From Collinsella sp944321445 (GTDB lineage: Bacteria > Actinomycetota > Coriobacteriia > Coriobacteriales > Coriobacteriaceae), in NCBI RefSeq assembly GCF_030371825.1, contig NZ_JAUDDM010000012.1: a stretch of DNA of 59,381 nt, one strand, 5' to 3'. This document shows, in pieces, positions 34,932 to 43,612 of this stretch; the first letter of the stretch is position 1, and the number at the start of each line of letters is the position of its first letter. The notes under the pieces are model-generated. The model saw nothing but the letters and a program-made list of their open reading frames with translations. It did no database searches and was not told the DNA's origin. The position numbers were made by a program, and so were the translations under genes.

Positions 34932-37172
34932 TTAGGCGTTCAGCGCCGGGTTGTCACCGCAGTACTTCTCGAGCACGTGATCGTAGGTGCGCGTGCGCTC
35001 GTCGTACTTGGTGCCACCCTCGGTGAGCAGGCCGAGCTCCTCCAGGTCCTCTGCCTGATCGGAAAGACCGAGGTCCTCCAGGCACTCCTTGGTGGGGCAG
35101 CCGAGCTCCTCGTCCCAACCGAAACGCTTGTACATCATGGTGAGGGCCGTCTGCCAGTCCTCTTTCTCCATCTTGTCGGTACCAGCGGTGAAGGGCTCGA
35201 TGTCCGGGTCCTTGGTGAACGGCCACTCGGTGATGACGTCGTGGATGTTGCGGAAGTCGTTGCAACCCATCTTGCCATCCTTGTCGGTCATGCCGCGGGC
35301 AGTGCTGCAGCGCTGCAGGGTCATGACACGCTCGCCGGCCTTGTACAGGTCGTCGATGGTGACCTCCTGACCGGTGACCGCGGTGTAGAACTGGGCCTCG
35401 AGGTCCAGGTCGCCACGGTAGCTGCGGTCCTTGTCCGGAGCCATGGCCATGGGCCACACCCAGTTGCACAGCGTGAGGCAGTCGTGCAGGACGTCGGTGA
35501 CGATGCTCCACCAGGCGAACTCGGCCTTGGCCTCGTTCATGGGGGTGTAGTTCTTGTCGGCGTCGACAGAGCCCTCGCCCCACATCTCGGCACCCATTTC
35601 CTTCTTGAGGTCGATGGGCAGGCCGCAACCCTGGAAGTTGACGGCGGAGTGGATCATGTCGTCGCGGTTGAAGACCATGTTGTACAGGCCGCCAACCTGG
35701 CCGAAGCACTCGATGGCGTGGTGCACGGGCCAGCCGCGATAGTTGATGAGGCAGGAGCGGGAGTCGTCGTACCACTTGGCGTCGTCCCACTTCTCGGTCC
35801 ACACCAGCGGGCCGTGGCCGAGCCAGGCGATGGGCTTCTTCTTGGTGTCGTTGGACGCGATGTCGGTGAGGATCTTGATGAACGGCGTGGGGTCGCCGGC
35901 CATGATCTTGTCGAAGCCGTACTCGGCGAACTGATCGCCCAGCTCACGCTCGAGGATGCCGTCCACATAGGTGTGGGCGATATCGCGGTAGAGCTGCGCG
36001 TAGTTGCACCACAGGCCAAGGTCGTCGACGACAGCCTGGATGATCAGGTTGTAGAGGACGGACTGGTCGGTGAGCGCGCCGTCCTCGGTGGTGGTGCCGG
36101 GAACCTTCATCATGCTCTGCATGTAGCTCGAGAACGGGAAGTTGGGCACGCAGGTGTTACCCATGGACTCGTAGCCGGTCTTCTCGAGGATCTGCGGGTG
36201 CTTCACCTGGGCGTAGCAGCGCACGGGGCAGCCGTGGCAGCCAGCCATCTTGACGGTGTACTTCTCGGCCTCGGGGCCCAGGTCCTTAGTGGACTTCATG
36301 CAGCGATAGCCCATGGTGTTGGGCTCATGCGGCTTGGGCTCGCCGGTCTCGATGGGACCGCCCTCGGCGGCAGCCCAGTACAGGCCCTTCTTGGCCGTCC
36401 AGCGCGAACCCTTGTCGTAGTACTCGGCCCAGGACTGCTGGGTGCTCGGCACGACGTGGTTGTTGTTGGAGCCGATGACCTGGTCGATCATGTAATCGGA
36501 CAGGTCGGCGACCATCTGCGGGTCGGCGACGTTGACGCCCTTGGTGCCGCGCACGACGACAGCCTTGACCTTCTTGGAGCCCAGAACGGCACCCAGGCCG
36601 GCGCCCGCAGAGTGGCTGCGGGTGTTGAGCACGCAGGCGTAGGGAAGCAGGTTCTCGCCCGCGGGGCCGATAGCGGCCACGCACACGTCGACGCCGTGCT
36701 TCTTGCACAGGGCCTCGGTGGTCTCGCGGGTACCCTTGCCCCACAGCGCGGAGGCGTCCTCGATCGAGATCTTGTCGTCATCGATGAGGATGTAGACGGG
36801 CTTGTCGGACTTGCCCTCGATGATCAGGCCGTCATGGCCGGAATACTTGAGCTTGGCGCCCAGCTGACCGCCGCAGTGGCAGTCGACGACCAGGTGGTCC
36901 GTGGTGAACGTGGACAGCGTGGCCCACGTGGAGCGGCCGGCCAGCGGCACGCCCGCACCGGTGAGAGGACCGACGGCGAGAACGGCCTTGTTCTCCTCGT
37001 CCATCCAGTCAACGCCAGCGGGGACCTCGTCGTACATGATCTTGTTGGCGAAACCCATGCCACCGATGTAGTCCTTCTGCATCGCCTCATCGGACTCTTC
37101 GGTGATCTCGCCAGTCGAAAGGTTGACACGGGCGATCCAGCCCATCCAACCATAAGAGACGTTATCAGCCAT
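34932..37172 (-). CDS. Aldehyde:ferredoxin oxidoreductase-family tungsten/molybdenum enzyme (YdhV-like)
   Basis: 746 residues, longer than archaeal AOR (about 600) and nearer to the 700-residue YdhV group. GPLTGAGVPLAGR and a later SHSAGAGLGAVLGSKK are AOR N-domain motifs for bis-pterin binding; Cys312, Cys315 and Cys319 (CHGCPVRC) with a later Cys in DCLTLC should hold the 4Fe-4S cluster. AORs interconvert aldehydes and acids or act on related substrates. No Tat signal is seen. It sits between a Tat Fe-S protein and a membrane cytochrome, like ydhY-ydhV in E. coli. AGGAGA precedes the ATG. Confidence 0.9.
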   Translation of the reverse strand: MADNVSYGWMGWIARVNLSTGEITEESDEAMQKDYIGGMGFANKIMYDEVPAGVDWMDEENKAVLAVGPLTGAGVPLAGRSTWATLSTFTTDHLVVDCHCGGQLGAKLKYSGHDGLIIEGKSDKPVYILIDDDKISIEDASALWGKGTRETTEALCKKHGVDVCVAAIGPAGENLLPYACVLNTRSHSAGAGLGAVLGSKKVKAVVVRGTKGVNVADPQMVADLSDYMIDQVIGSNNNHVVPSTQQSWAEYYDKGSRWTAKKGLYWAAAEGGPIETGEPKPHEPNTMGYRCMKSTKDLGPEAEKYTVKMAGCHGCPVRCYAQVKHPQILEKTGYESMGNTCVPNFPFSSYMQSMMKVPGTTTEDGALTDQSVLYNLIIQAVVDDLGLWCNYAQLYRDIAHTYVDGILERELGDQFAEYGFDKIMAGDPTPFIKILTDIASNDTKKKPIAWLGHGPLVWTEKWDDAKWYDDSRSCLINYRGWPVHHAIECFGQVGGLYNMVFNRDDMIHSAVNFQGCGLPIDLKKEMGAEMWGEGSVDADKNYTPMNEAKAEFAWWSIVTDVLHDCLTLCNWVWPMAMAPDKDRSYRGDLDLEAQFYTAVTGQEVTIDDLYKAGERVMTLQRCSTARGMTDKDGKMGCNDFRNIHDVITEWPFTKDPDIEPFTAGTDKMEKEDWQTALTMMYKRFGWDEELGCPTKECLEDLGLSDQAEDLEELGLLTEGGTKYDERTRTYDHVLEKYCGDNPALNA

Positions 37173-37188
37173 TACGAATCTCCTCTAC

Positions 37189-37911
37189 TTACGCGATCTT
37201 GCCGCCGCCGACGAAGTCCTGCTGCTCGCTCACGAGCGGCAGCGGGTTCTCCTGGCGGGTCGGACCGGAGGCGTGGTTGACGTTCTCCCACTCCACGAGC
37301 TCGAGTGCGCCGTTGGGGCACTGCTCGGCGCAACGGCCGCAGGCGATGCACTTGGCGGACTTGCCGGTCTCGGTGTTCACCACGGGCATGTGCCACGGGC
37401 AGGCGGCCACGCAGGTGCCGCAGCCCACGCACTTCTCGGGATCGACCTCGCGCACGCCGTTGTCGTTGGTGATGATGGCGCCGTGCGGGCAGGCCGTCTG
37501 GCACAGGGCGGTGGTGCACATGTGGCAGGTGCGGATGTTCCACTCCATGGAGTAGTAGATACCGTCACCGCTGCCCAGCTCGCTTCCGTAGAAGAAGCCG
37601 TCGTTGACGTGGATGCGCGCGGCGGCGGGCTGCGACTTGCCGTCGTTCAGCAAGGTGCAGCTCATCTCGCAGCGCTGGCAGCCGGTGCACTTGGCGCGGT
37701 TGACCTTGAGCACGTGGGACGGGGTCGCGTAGTAGTCGACCTTGCCCTTCGAACTCGTGGGAGCCGCCGCGGCGGAATCGGGCAGCAGCCCCAGACCCAC
37801 CATGCTGGCGATGAACGCGCTCGAAACCTTCACGAACCCGCGACGGGTGAAGAAGGAGTCGAGACGGTCCGCGCCGGAGCCAACCTGCTCCAAAGCGGTG
37901 TTCTCTTTCAT
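37189..37911 (-). CDS. Tat-signal four-cluster ferredoxin subunit (YdhY/DmsB-like)
   Basis: 240 residues. TRRGFVK (22-28) and the following hydrophobic stretch form a twin-arginine signal. Four Cys clusters follow: CTGCQRCEMSC, CHMCTTALCQTAC, CVGCGTCVAAC and CIACGRCAEQC, enough for four 4Fe-4S centres. It likely links the AOR active site to the membrane cytochrome. If the AOR is exported with it, the signal would work for both, as in DMSO reductase; that is inference. GGGAGGGA supports ATG 37911. First gene of the operon. Confidence 0.88.
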   Translation of the reverse strand: MKENTALEQVGSGADRLDSFFTRRGFVKVSSAFIASMVGLGLLPDSAAAAPTSSKGKVDYYATPSHVLKVNRAKCTGCQRCEMSCTLLNDGKSQPAAARIHVNDGFFYGSELGSGDGIYYSMEWNIRTCHMCTTALCQTACPHGAIITNDNGVREVDPEKCVGCGTCVAACPWHMPVVNTETGKSAKCIACGRCAEQCPNGALELVEWENVNHASGPTRQENPLPLVSEQQDFVGGGKIA

Positions 37912-38034
37912 AGTTCCCTCCCCTACGAAACTTGGGCGAAGCGCTCCTGCCGCGCCTCGCTCGTCTTGCATGACACGGTGCGTGGCGATACGCACCGATT
38001 GTGTCGACGATATTGTCGCGTACGCGGCGGTCAA

Positions 38035-38099
38035 GGTGTCACCTGCTTGTGGGTAATTTGGGTAATAAGGCTCACCGTGGTCACCTGCGGTGTCACCTA
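38035..38099. promoter_or_regulatory. Three GGTGTCACCT-like boxes upstream of the AOR operon
   Basis: GGTGTCACCTGC at 38035-38046, TGGTCACCTGC at 38078-38088 and GGTGTCACCTA at 38089-38099. Each is close to the palindrome GGTGWCACC. A direct repeat GGGTAAT-tt-GGGTAAT lies between the first two (38051-38066). They lie 120-190 bases upstream of the operon start and may be regulator sites. No other gene start is nearer on the minus strand. Confidence 0.4.
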
Positions 38100-38137
38100 T
38101 AACAGGGTATACAGCTTTACCTGCGCGAAATTCATTG

Positions 38138-38232
38138 CTGGCGCCTCTGGGGACGGGGGTGGAAGGCGCCACTTTGGCCTCTTCCACCCCCGTCCCCGTT
38201 GGCGTCACTTTGGCGTCTGTGGGGACAGGGTT
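38138..38232. repeat. G/C-rich interspersed repeat, copy 5
   Basis: Inverted pair of GGGGACGGGGGTGGAAG-like segments around a GGCGCCACTTTGGC core, in the gap upstream of the AOR operon. The remainder of 37912-38252 holds the boxes described above and no gene. Confidence 0.7.
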
Positions 38233-38252
38233 GGTCTGCGAACCGCAAAGAA

Positions 38253-38296
38253 AAGCCCTCTCCAGGCACGCGGAATTCCGTGCCTGGAGAGGGCTT
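38253..38296 (-). terminator. Terminator of the IscU-like gene
   Basis: Perfect 18-bp stem (38253-38270 / 38279-38296) with an 8-base loop, followed on the minus strand by TTCTTT. Confidence 0.85.
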
Positions 38297-38320
38297 GCTC
38301 GTTATTCGTTCGGTTTCCCG

Positions 38321-38908
38321 TTAGATTTCGCCGCAGGCGTGCATGTAGGCGTCAACGCGCTCGTCGCGCAGCGAGCAGTTTTCCGTCATGAGGCAGTCGA
38401 CGGAGAGGCTCTCGCAGGTAAAGAGCCTGTCGAGCTCATCCTGGGCATCTTGCACGCGCATGAGGTAGTCGCCGATGACCGCCTTGACGGCACAGGTAGC
38501 AAGCATGAGCGTATAGAGCTTGGAGCTGGGAACGCCGCCCAGGCGCTCGCGAATCTCGTCCTTGGTGATGGAAAGCGCCTGCTCAAAGGTCTTGCCGGGC
38601 AGCATCTCGGCCAGCGCCGCCGCGCAGCCGATGGCCGCCAGGCAGCCGTGGCTCCGGAAGCCGACGTTGCCGAACGTCTGCGTCTGTGGGTCGATCACCG
38701 CAAAGAGCTGCATCTGAACCGTGCCGCGCTTTTCCTTTCCTACGCTGCAAAACGCGTTCGCACCGTCCGGGATGCCGCCGTGCGGCGTATCTGCGATAAG
38801 GTCGAGCAGCTTATCGGAGTACTCCGTGATGGGGGCATCGTTTTCGATCTGGTACATATCCGGCGTACGCAGAAACGGCGTGTCCTCGGTGAGCTTTTGC
38901 TTGGCCAT
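38321..38908 (-). CDS. IscU/NifU-type iron-sulfur scaffold-like protein
   Basis: 195 residues. The IscU N-terminal fold is visible, with Cys54, Cys89 (GFRSHGCLAAIG) and Cys139 at the three scaffold positions. A C-terminal extension holds four more Cys, including CESLSVDCLMTENC. No cysteine desulfurase gene is adjacent. It may build Fe-S clusters, perhaps for the neighbouring Fe-S operon, but the extension could mean another role. GAGGGG precedes the ATG. Confidence 0.8.
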   Translation of the reverse strand: MAKQKLTEDTPFLRTPDMYQIENDAPITEYSDKLLDLIADTPHGGIPDGANAFCSVGKEKRGTVQMQLFAVIDPQTQTFGNVGFRSHGCLAAIGCAAALAEMLPGKTFEQALSITKDEIRERLGGVPSSKLYTLMLATCAVKAVIGDYLMRVQDAQDELDRLFTCESLSVDCLMTENCSLRDERVDAYMHACGEI

Positions 38909-38984
38909 GTTTCCCCTCGTTTCTATGGCATTTGGCTTAGTGACTCAGTCATATGCATCGCTGGTGCGGTCGTGAAATCGCGCT

Positions 38985-39797
38985 TTACGGGTTGAGACCC
39001 TTCTCCACACCATACCATTCTGCCAGTGCTTTTCCTTGAGCATCAGACAAATAGAGGGTGGAGTAGAAGTACGGGGTGCCCAAGCTCGTCCGAACCATCT
39101 GAATGTCGCTGAACGAGTCGGACTGCACCACGCGCTCGTATACCGAAAGCGTCTTCTTCACGGACCACAGGTACGGGACGTTCATGAACGTGTCCGCGGC
39201 CACAGGACGCGGGTAGATGCGCGACTCGGAACGCACCACGTCCACGAACGTCGACACGTCGCTGCTTTCCGCTGTTTGGAACAGCGCATGGGCGTAACTG
39301 TGCGACATAAGGGCGAGCGAGTACAGGTAGATGCCCTTCTTGCCGTAGATGAGCGCGATGTCGGACACATCCAGCTCGGGCACCGGATCGTCTTCGGACA
39401 GTTCTTGCCCCTCAAGCTGCACAGACAGCGGCTTTGGCGCCACGAGCTTGCCCATAGCGGGCTCATCTTTTGCGTGATCGTGCTGCTCGATATACAGAAG
39501 CAGCTGCTCCTCGAACTCACGCGCATCCATGTCTGTCGGTTGCATCGACAGCTTCTTCCAACGGGAGGATGTGGTGAGTTTTCCCTCGTAGGAGCGCTGG
39601 CGAATGTCGGTGAGAGCATCGTCAGCCGCACGGACGAAGGCATTGCGAGCGCGAACAGCCGCTCGCCGCTCTTCTGTCAGCTCCTGTGCCGCCTGCTCAG
39701 CAGGCTCTTCCTGAGCAGATTGAGGATGAGTTTCCTCCTGCGCAGCCTGCTCCTCTGCCGGCAGCGTGGTTTCATCGCTCGCGACGCACGGTTTCAC
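38985..39797 (-). CDS. Hypothetical protein, Glu/Ala-rich N-terminus
   Basis: 270 residues. The first 50 are Ala/Glu/Gln-rich and probably disordered; the rest is a mixed alpha/beta soluble domain with many Tyr and Ser, no signal and no helix long enough to cross a membrane. No family recognised. Start: a GTG at 39797 with AAGAGG six bases upstream is preferred to the GTG at 39833. It is divergent from the LuxR-type membrane regulator, which often signals a regulatory partnership, but that is only context. Confidence 0.6.
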   Translation of the reverse strand: MKPCVASDETTLPAEEQAAQEETHPQSAQEEPAEQAAQELTEERRAAVRARNAFVRAADDALTDIRQRSYEGKLTTSSRWKKLSMQPTDMDAREFEEQLLLYIEQHDHAKDEPAMGKLVAPKPLSVQLEGQELSEDDPVPELDVSDIALIYGKKGIYLYSLALMSHSYAHALFQTAESSDVSTFVDVVRSESRIYPRPVAADTFMNVPYLWSVKKTLSVYERVVQSDSFSDIQMVRTSLGTPYFYSTLYLSDAQGKALAEWYGVEKGLNP

Positions 39798-39927
39798 GAG
39801 AACACCTCTTCGAATTGGGACTTCATCGAGCACGCTTCAGTGTAGTACAAGGTATACTCTTGTATCGCCTAAAACAGGTTACCCGACAGGGGTAGAGAGG
39901 GTATCCAAGGGTATAGGAGCTCGGTTC

Positions 39928-41484
39928 GTGCAGCAGGATATCAACAGCCAAGAGATGCCTCCGCTCTCGCTTGAGGCGTATCGGGTCCTGCTCCCGTCCA
40001 TCGGCGGGCTCGCGCTGGCCTCGACGGTTGTGAACGTTGTCGTGCAGCAGGCGCACCGCACCACGGGCGTATCCACGTTCAACGGACTTTCCATGCTCGT
40101 CTCCGCGCTTGCCATCGGCGTGCTGTTTCTGTCTACGTTTTTAGTCAAACGCTTCACCAAGCGGTTCATTTCCGCCTTCACCTTTGCCTCCATTCACCTG
40201 GCAGGTTTCAGTTGCCTGGCACTTGCCCTGCTCACAGCCTCGGGCATACATGTTTCGCTGGGGCTCGCAGTCGCTCTGCAGGCATGCGTCACCGTGGGCA
40301 GCACGTTTTTGAAGTTCTATTGGCTGCGAAAGCTGCGCGGAACGTCTGCCCAGGCCGCGGTCATCGTGGTGTTCTGTGCCCTTGCCATCTCGGAGTTTGC
40401 GACGTATTGCCTGAGTTTTTCCGGCGAGCTCATCTGGTACACCGCCGGCACTCTGCTGTCGTTTACGCAGTTCAGCGCTGTGCGCGTGTCGCGCAAGCTC
40501 GGCGCGGCAGGCGACCCCTTCCCCGCGGTGTCCGAATCCTACTTCGGCACGGACGAGGACCGCTTCTCCAACCGCAGCTTCCTAGCGGTCGCTGCGCTCG
40601 GCATCTGTTTCATCTCCATCCCCATGGGTATGGGCCTGGGCTTTCCCGTCGGCGAGGCGATTTTCATGAGCCTGGTGCCGCGCTTCATGGTGCTACTGTT
40701 CGTGATGCTCGTTTCGGCGATGTGGATTCGCTTTGGCCTGGCGTCGCGCATGCGTGCCATCACCACGAGTATTTGGGTCGCCATGCAGGTACTGCTTGCG
40801 CTCGGCGCGATCTTTTTTTCCATTTGGCCTAACACCGTTTCGGTCGGAGCGGCCTTCATCATGGGGTCGTCGCTCGTGCTGCAGGCGTTTTTGTGGTACC
40901 TGACCATTGCATTCATCAGCTTTGGCTGGCGCGACCCGTTTTATTACTGCAGCGTGGCGTGGATCGCCATGACGGTGCTGCTTGTTGCCGGTATGCGCGT
41001 CGATGCGGTGGCCAGCCGCGTGTTCCTCGACAACACGCCGGTAATCATCTCGATCATGAGCTTCTTCGTGCTTATTGGCGCGCAGGTGGTGTTCACGCGG
41101 CTGCTCGCATCGCCCAGCGAGCGCACGGAACGCCAGCGCGAAGCCGGCGCCCCTATCACCGAGGACGACGTGCGTCGCATTCCCCTCATGGGCGTTTTGG
41201 CCATTTCCCCGCAGCATCAGGCCCCTATGGTGCAACAGAAGCCCGATGTGCACATCGCCACCTCCGTTATGGAGATGGGCCAACGGTTTGGCCTTACCGG
41301 GCGCGAGGTCGAGGTGCTCACGCTCTATGCGCTCGGCCACACGCAGGCGCGCGTGAGCGAGGAGCTCAAGCTGTCGACGAATACTGTGCACACGCACATC
41401 AAACGCATCTACGACAAGACCGACATGCATTCGCGCCAGGAAATATTGGACTACATCGCGGAATTCGGGAGCCCTAAACGCTGA
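39928..41484 (+). CDS. LuxR-type transcriptional regulator with polytopic membrane domain
   Basis: 518 residues. About 10-12 hydrophobic helices fill residues 15-400, with no receiver or PAS domain. The C-terminal 65 residues are a LuxR/NarL helix-turn-helix: LTGREVEVLTLYALG, then LKLSTNTVHTHIKRIYDKTDMHSRQE. Such fusions of a transporter-like membrane domain with a LuxR HTH are common in Coriobacteriia. The protein probably senses a ligand at the membrane and binds nearby DNA. GTG 39928 has AGGAG nine bases upstream. Confidence 0.85.
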   Translation: MQQDINSQEMPPLSLEAYRVLLPSIGGLALASTVVNVVVQQAHRTTGVSTFNGLSMLVSALAIGVLFLSTFLVKRFTKRFISAFTFASIHLAGFSCLALALLTASGIHVSLGLAVALQACVTVGSTFLKFYWLRKLRGTSAQAAVIVVFCALAISEFATYCLSFSGELIWYTAGTLLSFTQFSAVRVSRKLGAAGDPFPAVSESYFGTDEDRFSNRSFLAVAALGICFISIPMGMGLGFPVGEAIFMSLVPRFMVLLFVMLVSAMWIRFGLASRMRAITTSIWVAMQVLLALGAIFFSIWPNTVSVGAAFIMGSSLVLQAFLWYLTIAFISFGWRDPFYYCSVAWIAMTVLLVAGMRVDAVASRVFLDNTPVIISIMSFFVLIGAQVVFTRLLASPSERTERQREAGAPITEDDVRRIPLMGVLAISPQHQAPMVQQKPDVHIATSVMEMGQRFGLTGREVEVLTLYALGHTQARVSEELKLSTNTVHTHIKRIYDKTDMHSRQEILDYIAEFGSPKR

Positions 41485-41517
41485 TATGGGCCCCTGCGGG
41501 CTTTGCTCTTCGTGCGA

Positions 41518-41695
41518 TTCCCCAGGATTAGCGTTTTACGAAGACCCCGTGTGCAGGTTTTTACCTGTCTGTTGAGTACAGCAGATTTCCTGAAAACAAT
41601 CTACCTGCACTTTTATCAGAGCGATTCGTGAGTCTACTCCGATGGAGCTCAAAAACGTGCACACGGGGTCTTAGTAAAACGTTAATCCTGGGGAA
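41518..41695. mobile_element. MITE-like element with 38-base terminal inverted repeats
   Basis: Arms 41518-41555 and 41658-41695 are inverted copies with two mismatches, flanking 102 bases with no reading frame of note. Total 178 bp. No clear target duplication is seen. It lies between the convergent regulator and purB genes. Confidence 0.6.
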
Positions 41696-41712
41696 ACTGG
41701 GCCGTCAAACGG

Positions 41713-41748
41713 GAGCGCCCCTATCGTCAGGCGACGATAGGGGCGCTC
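41713..41748 (-). terminator. Hairpin downstream of purB
   Basis: Perfect 16-bp stem GAGCGCCCCTATCGTC / GACGATAGGGGCGCTC with a 4-base loop. No strong T tract. Confidence 0.65.
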
Positions 41749-41791
41749 AGCATAGCGAAATGAGCTTGAACGTTAGGACGTGGCCCGATAA

Positions 41792-43135
41792 TTAGAACTC
41801 GAGCTGCTCCAAACGGTCGAAGACCACGTCGATGCGAGTGAGGAAGTCCCACGGATTGAAGATCTCGTCAAGCTTCTCGGGCGTGACCGTGCAGCGCGGG
41901 TCTGCCTCGAGCTTCTCACGGAAGGTGGTGCCGCCGGCGCACTGCTGGACCTCGCGCCACGTAGCCATGGCGTTCTCCTGCACGATGGCGTAGGCCTCCT
42001 CGCGCGTGATGCCCGTCTCGACGAGGGCGAGCAACACCTTGGACGAGAAGATGAGGCCGCGCGTCTTGTTGAGGTTGGCCTTCATCTGCTCGGGATACAG
42101 GATGAGACCGTCAACGATGCGGGTAAGGCACTGGAACATGTGGTCAAGGGCGATGAAGCTGTCGGCCTGGGCGACACGCTCGGCGGAAGAGTGGCTGATG
42201 TCGCGCTCGTGCCACAGCGCCACGTTGTCGAAGGCGACCTGCGCGTTGGCCTTCACCACGCGGGAGAGGCCGCAGACCTTCTCGACCGTGATGGGGTTGC
42301 GCTTGTGCGGCATGGCCGAGCTGCCCTTCTGCCCCTTCTTGAACGGCTCCTCGGCCTCGAGGGTATCGGTCTTCTGGAGGTTGCGGATCTCGGTGGCGAT
42401 GCGCTCGCAGGTGGCTGCCGTGGTGGCGAGCACGCCAGCGAGATAGGCGTGGTGATCGCGCGAGATGACCTGCGTGGACAGCGGATCGTGCACGAGGCCC
42501 AGATGCTTGCAGACGTACTCCTCGACGAAGGGATCGATGGAGGAATAGGTGCCCACCGCGCCGGAGATGGCGCCAAACGCGACGGCAGCGCGGGCGTCCT
42601 TCAGGCGGTCGTAATCGCGCTTGAGCTCCCAGGCCCAGCTGCCGAACTTCATGCCGAAGGTCATGGGCTCGGCGTGAATGCCATGGGTGCGACCCACGCA
42701 CAGGGTGTTGCGCTCCTCGAAGGCACGGCGCTTGCAGATCTCGCCGAGCTTCTTGCAATCCTCGATGAGGATGTCGGTGGCCTGGACCAGCTGGTAGCAC
42801 AGGGCCGTGTCGCCCAGGTCGGAAGAGGTCATACCGAAGTGGACCCAGCGGCTGGGCTTGGGCTCGCCTTCCGGAACGTCACGGTCGATGTACTCGCCCA
42901 TGTTGGTGAGGAACGCGATGACGTCGTGGTTGGTAACGGCCTCGATGGCGTCGACTTCCTCCTTGTTGAAGGCGGCGTGCTCGCGGATCCACGCGGCCTC
43001 CTCCTTGGTGATGCCGATGTTGCCGAGCTCGGCCTGAGCCTCGCAGGCGAGCACCTCGATCTCCTGCCAGATGGCGTATTTGTTCTCGAGCGAGAAGATG
43101 TGACCCATCTCCGGACGGGTGTAGCGATCGATCAT
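41792..43135 (-). CDS. purB: Adenylosuccinate lyase
   Basis: 447 residues, the usual length for the fumarase/aspartase-superfamily PurB. GSSAMPHKRNP is the signature with the catalytic Ser loop; GRTHGIHAEPMTFG and TSSDLGDTA carry the substrate and base positions. It releases fumarate from SAICAR and adenylosuccinate. AAAGGAG fixes ATG 43135; the upward extension crosses a palindromic repeat. Confidence 0.96.
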   Translation of the reverse strand: MIDRYTRPEMGHIFSLENKYAIWQEIEVLACEAQAELGNIGITKEEAAWIREHAAFNKEEVDAIEAVTNHDVIAFLTNMGEYIDRDVPEGEPKPSRWVHFGMTSSDLGDTALCYQLVQATDILIEDCKKLGEICKRRAFEERNTLCVGRTHGIHAEPMTFGMKFGSWAWELKRDYDRLKDARAAVAFGAISGAVGTYSSIDPFVEEYVCKHLGLVHDPLSTQVISRDHHAYLAGVLATTAATCERIATEIRNLQKTDTLEAEEPFKKGQKGSSAMPHKRNPITVEKVCGLSRVVKANAQVAFDNVALWHERDISHSSAERVAQADSFIALDHMFQCLTRIVDGLILYPEQMKANLNKTRGLIFSSKVLLALVETGITREEAYAIVQENAMATWREVQQCAGGTTFREKLEADPRCTVTPEKLDEIFNPWDFLTRIDVVFDRLEQLEF

Positions 43136-43196
43136 TGCGGCTCCTTTTTGAGTATTGGCACGCTGACGGTACGCACCATATTGTACGCGCTCGCAT

Positions 43197-43260
43197 GGGA
43201 AAATAGGGACAGGCACCTTTTTCCCACTGGTGGGAAAAAGGTGCCTGTCCCTATTTTCCC
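43197..43260. repeat. 64-bp palindromic repeat, stem variant
   Basis: 30-base arms around CTGG, perfect. Compared with the other copies, CACTTATTT is replaced by CACCTTTTT and the opposite arm changes to match, so pairing is kept. Confidence 0.9.
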
Positions 43261-43264
43261 AAAG

Positions 43265-43442
43265 AGAAACGGCACCATTGCTGGTGCCGTTAACGATCCT
43301 GGAGCGGGCAACGGGACTCGCGGCCGGCTGCGCCGTCCGCAGCTTCGGGCGCTACGCGCCCTCGCACGCTCGCTGGCGAACGCTCACGCGTTCGCTCAGC
43401 CTCGCGACCTCGCGGTTCGAGTCTCCACAAGGCCCCCAAACA
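43265..43442 (-). repeat. tRNA-Gly tail duplication with hairpin cassette
   Basis: 43265-43320 copies the tRNA-Gly 3' end and terminator (43443-43497), with changes mainly in the terminator loop and spacer. The cassette core 43339-43421 matches the one beside tRNA-Lys (24072-24154), and the hairpin is at 43373-43399. Confidence 0.9.
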
Positions 43443-43468
43443 AGAAACGGCACCATTGCTGATGCCGT
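43438..43468 (-). terminator. Terminator of tRNA-Gly
   Basis: Stem ACGGCA / TGCCGT with a 10-base loop, followed on the minus strand by TTCTTGTTT. A copy lies in the duplicated tail at about 43268-43291. Confidence 0.75.
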
Positions 43469-43476
43469 AAAAGTTC

Positions 43477-43551
43477 TGGAGCGGGCAACGGGACTCGAAC
43501 CCGCGAGTGTCAGCTTGGGAAGCTGATGCCTTACCACTTGGCGATGCCCGC
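43477..43551 (-). tRNA. tRNA-Gly(CCC)
   Basis: 75 nt with encoded CCA. Acceptor GCGGGCA/TGCCCGC, T-arm GGGTTCGAGTCCC, anticodon loop TTCCCAA giving CCC at 43517-43519. Confidence 0.95.
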
Positions 43552-43583
43552 GTATGTGTGCCGAGCGAATCGACGTATTGGGT

Positions 43584-43612
43584 AGTATAGCGCGGCTGAT
43601 TTATGCGAGCAA
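43584..43612 (-). promoter_or_regulatory. Promoter of tRNA-Gly
   Basis: Minus strand: -35-like TTGCTC (43607-43612), 17-base spacer, -10 TATACT (43584-43589). Confidence 0.6.

Noticed and set aside
34362..37280. Long plus-strand frame opposite the AOR and cytochrome genes
   Set aside because: Shadow of well-identified minus-strand genes; no recognisable domain.
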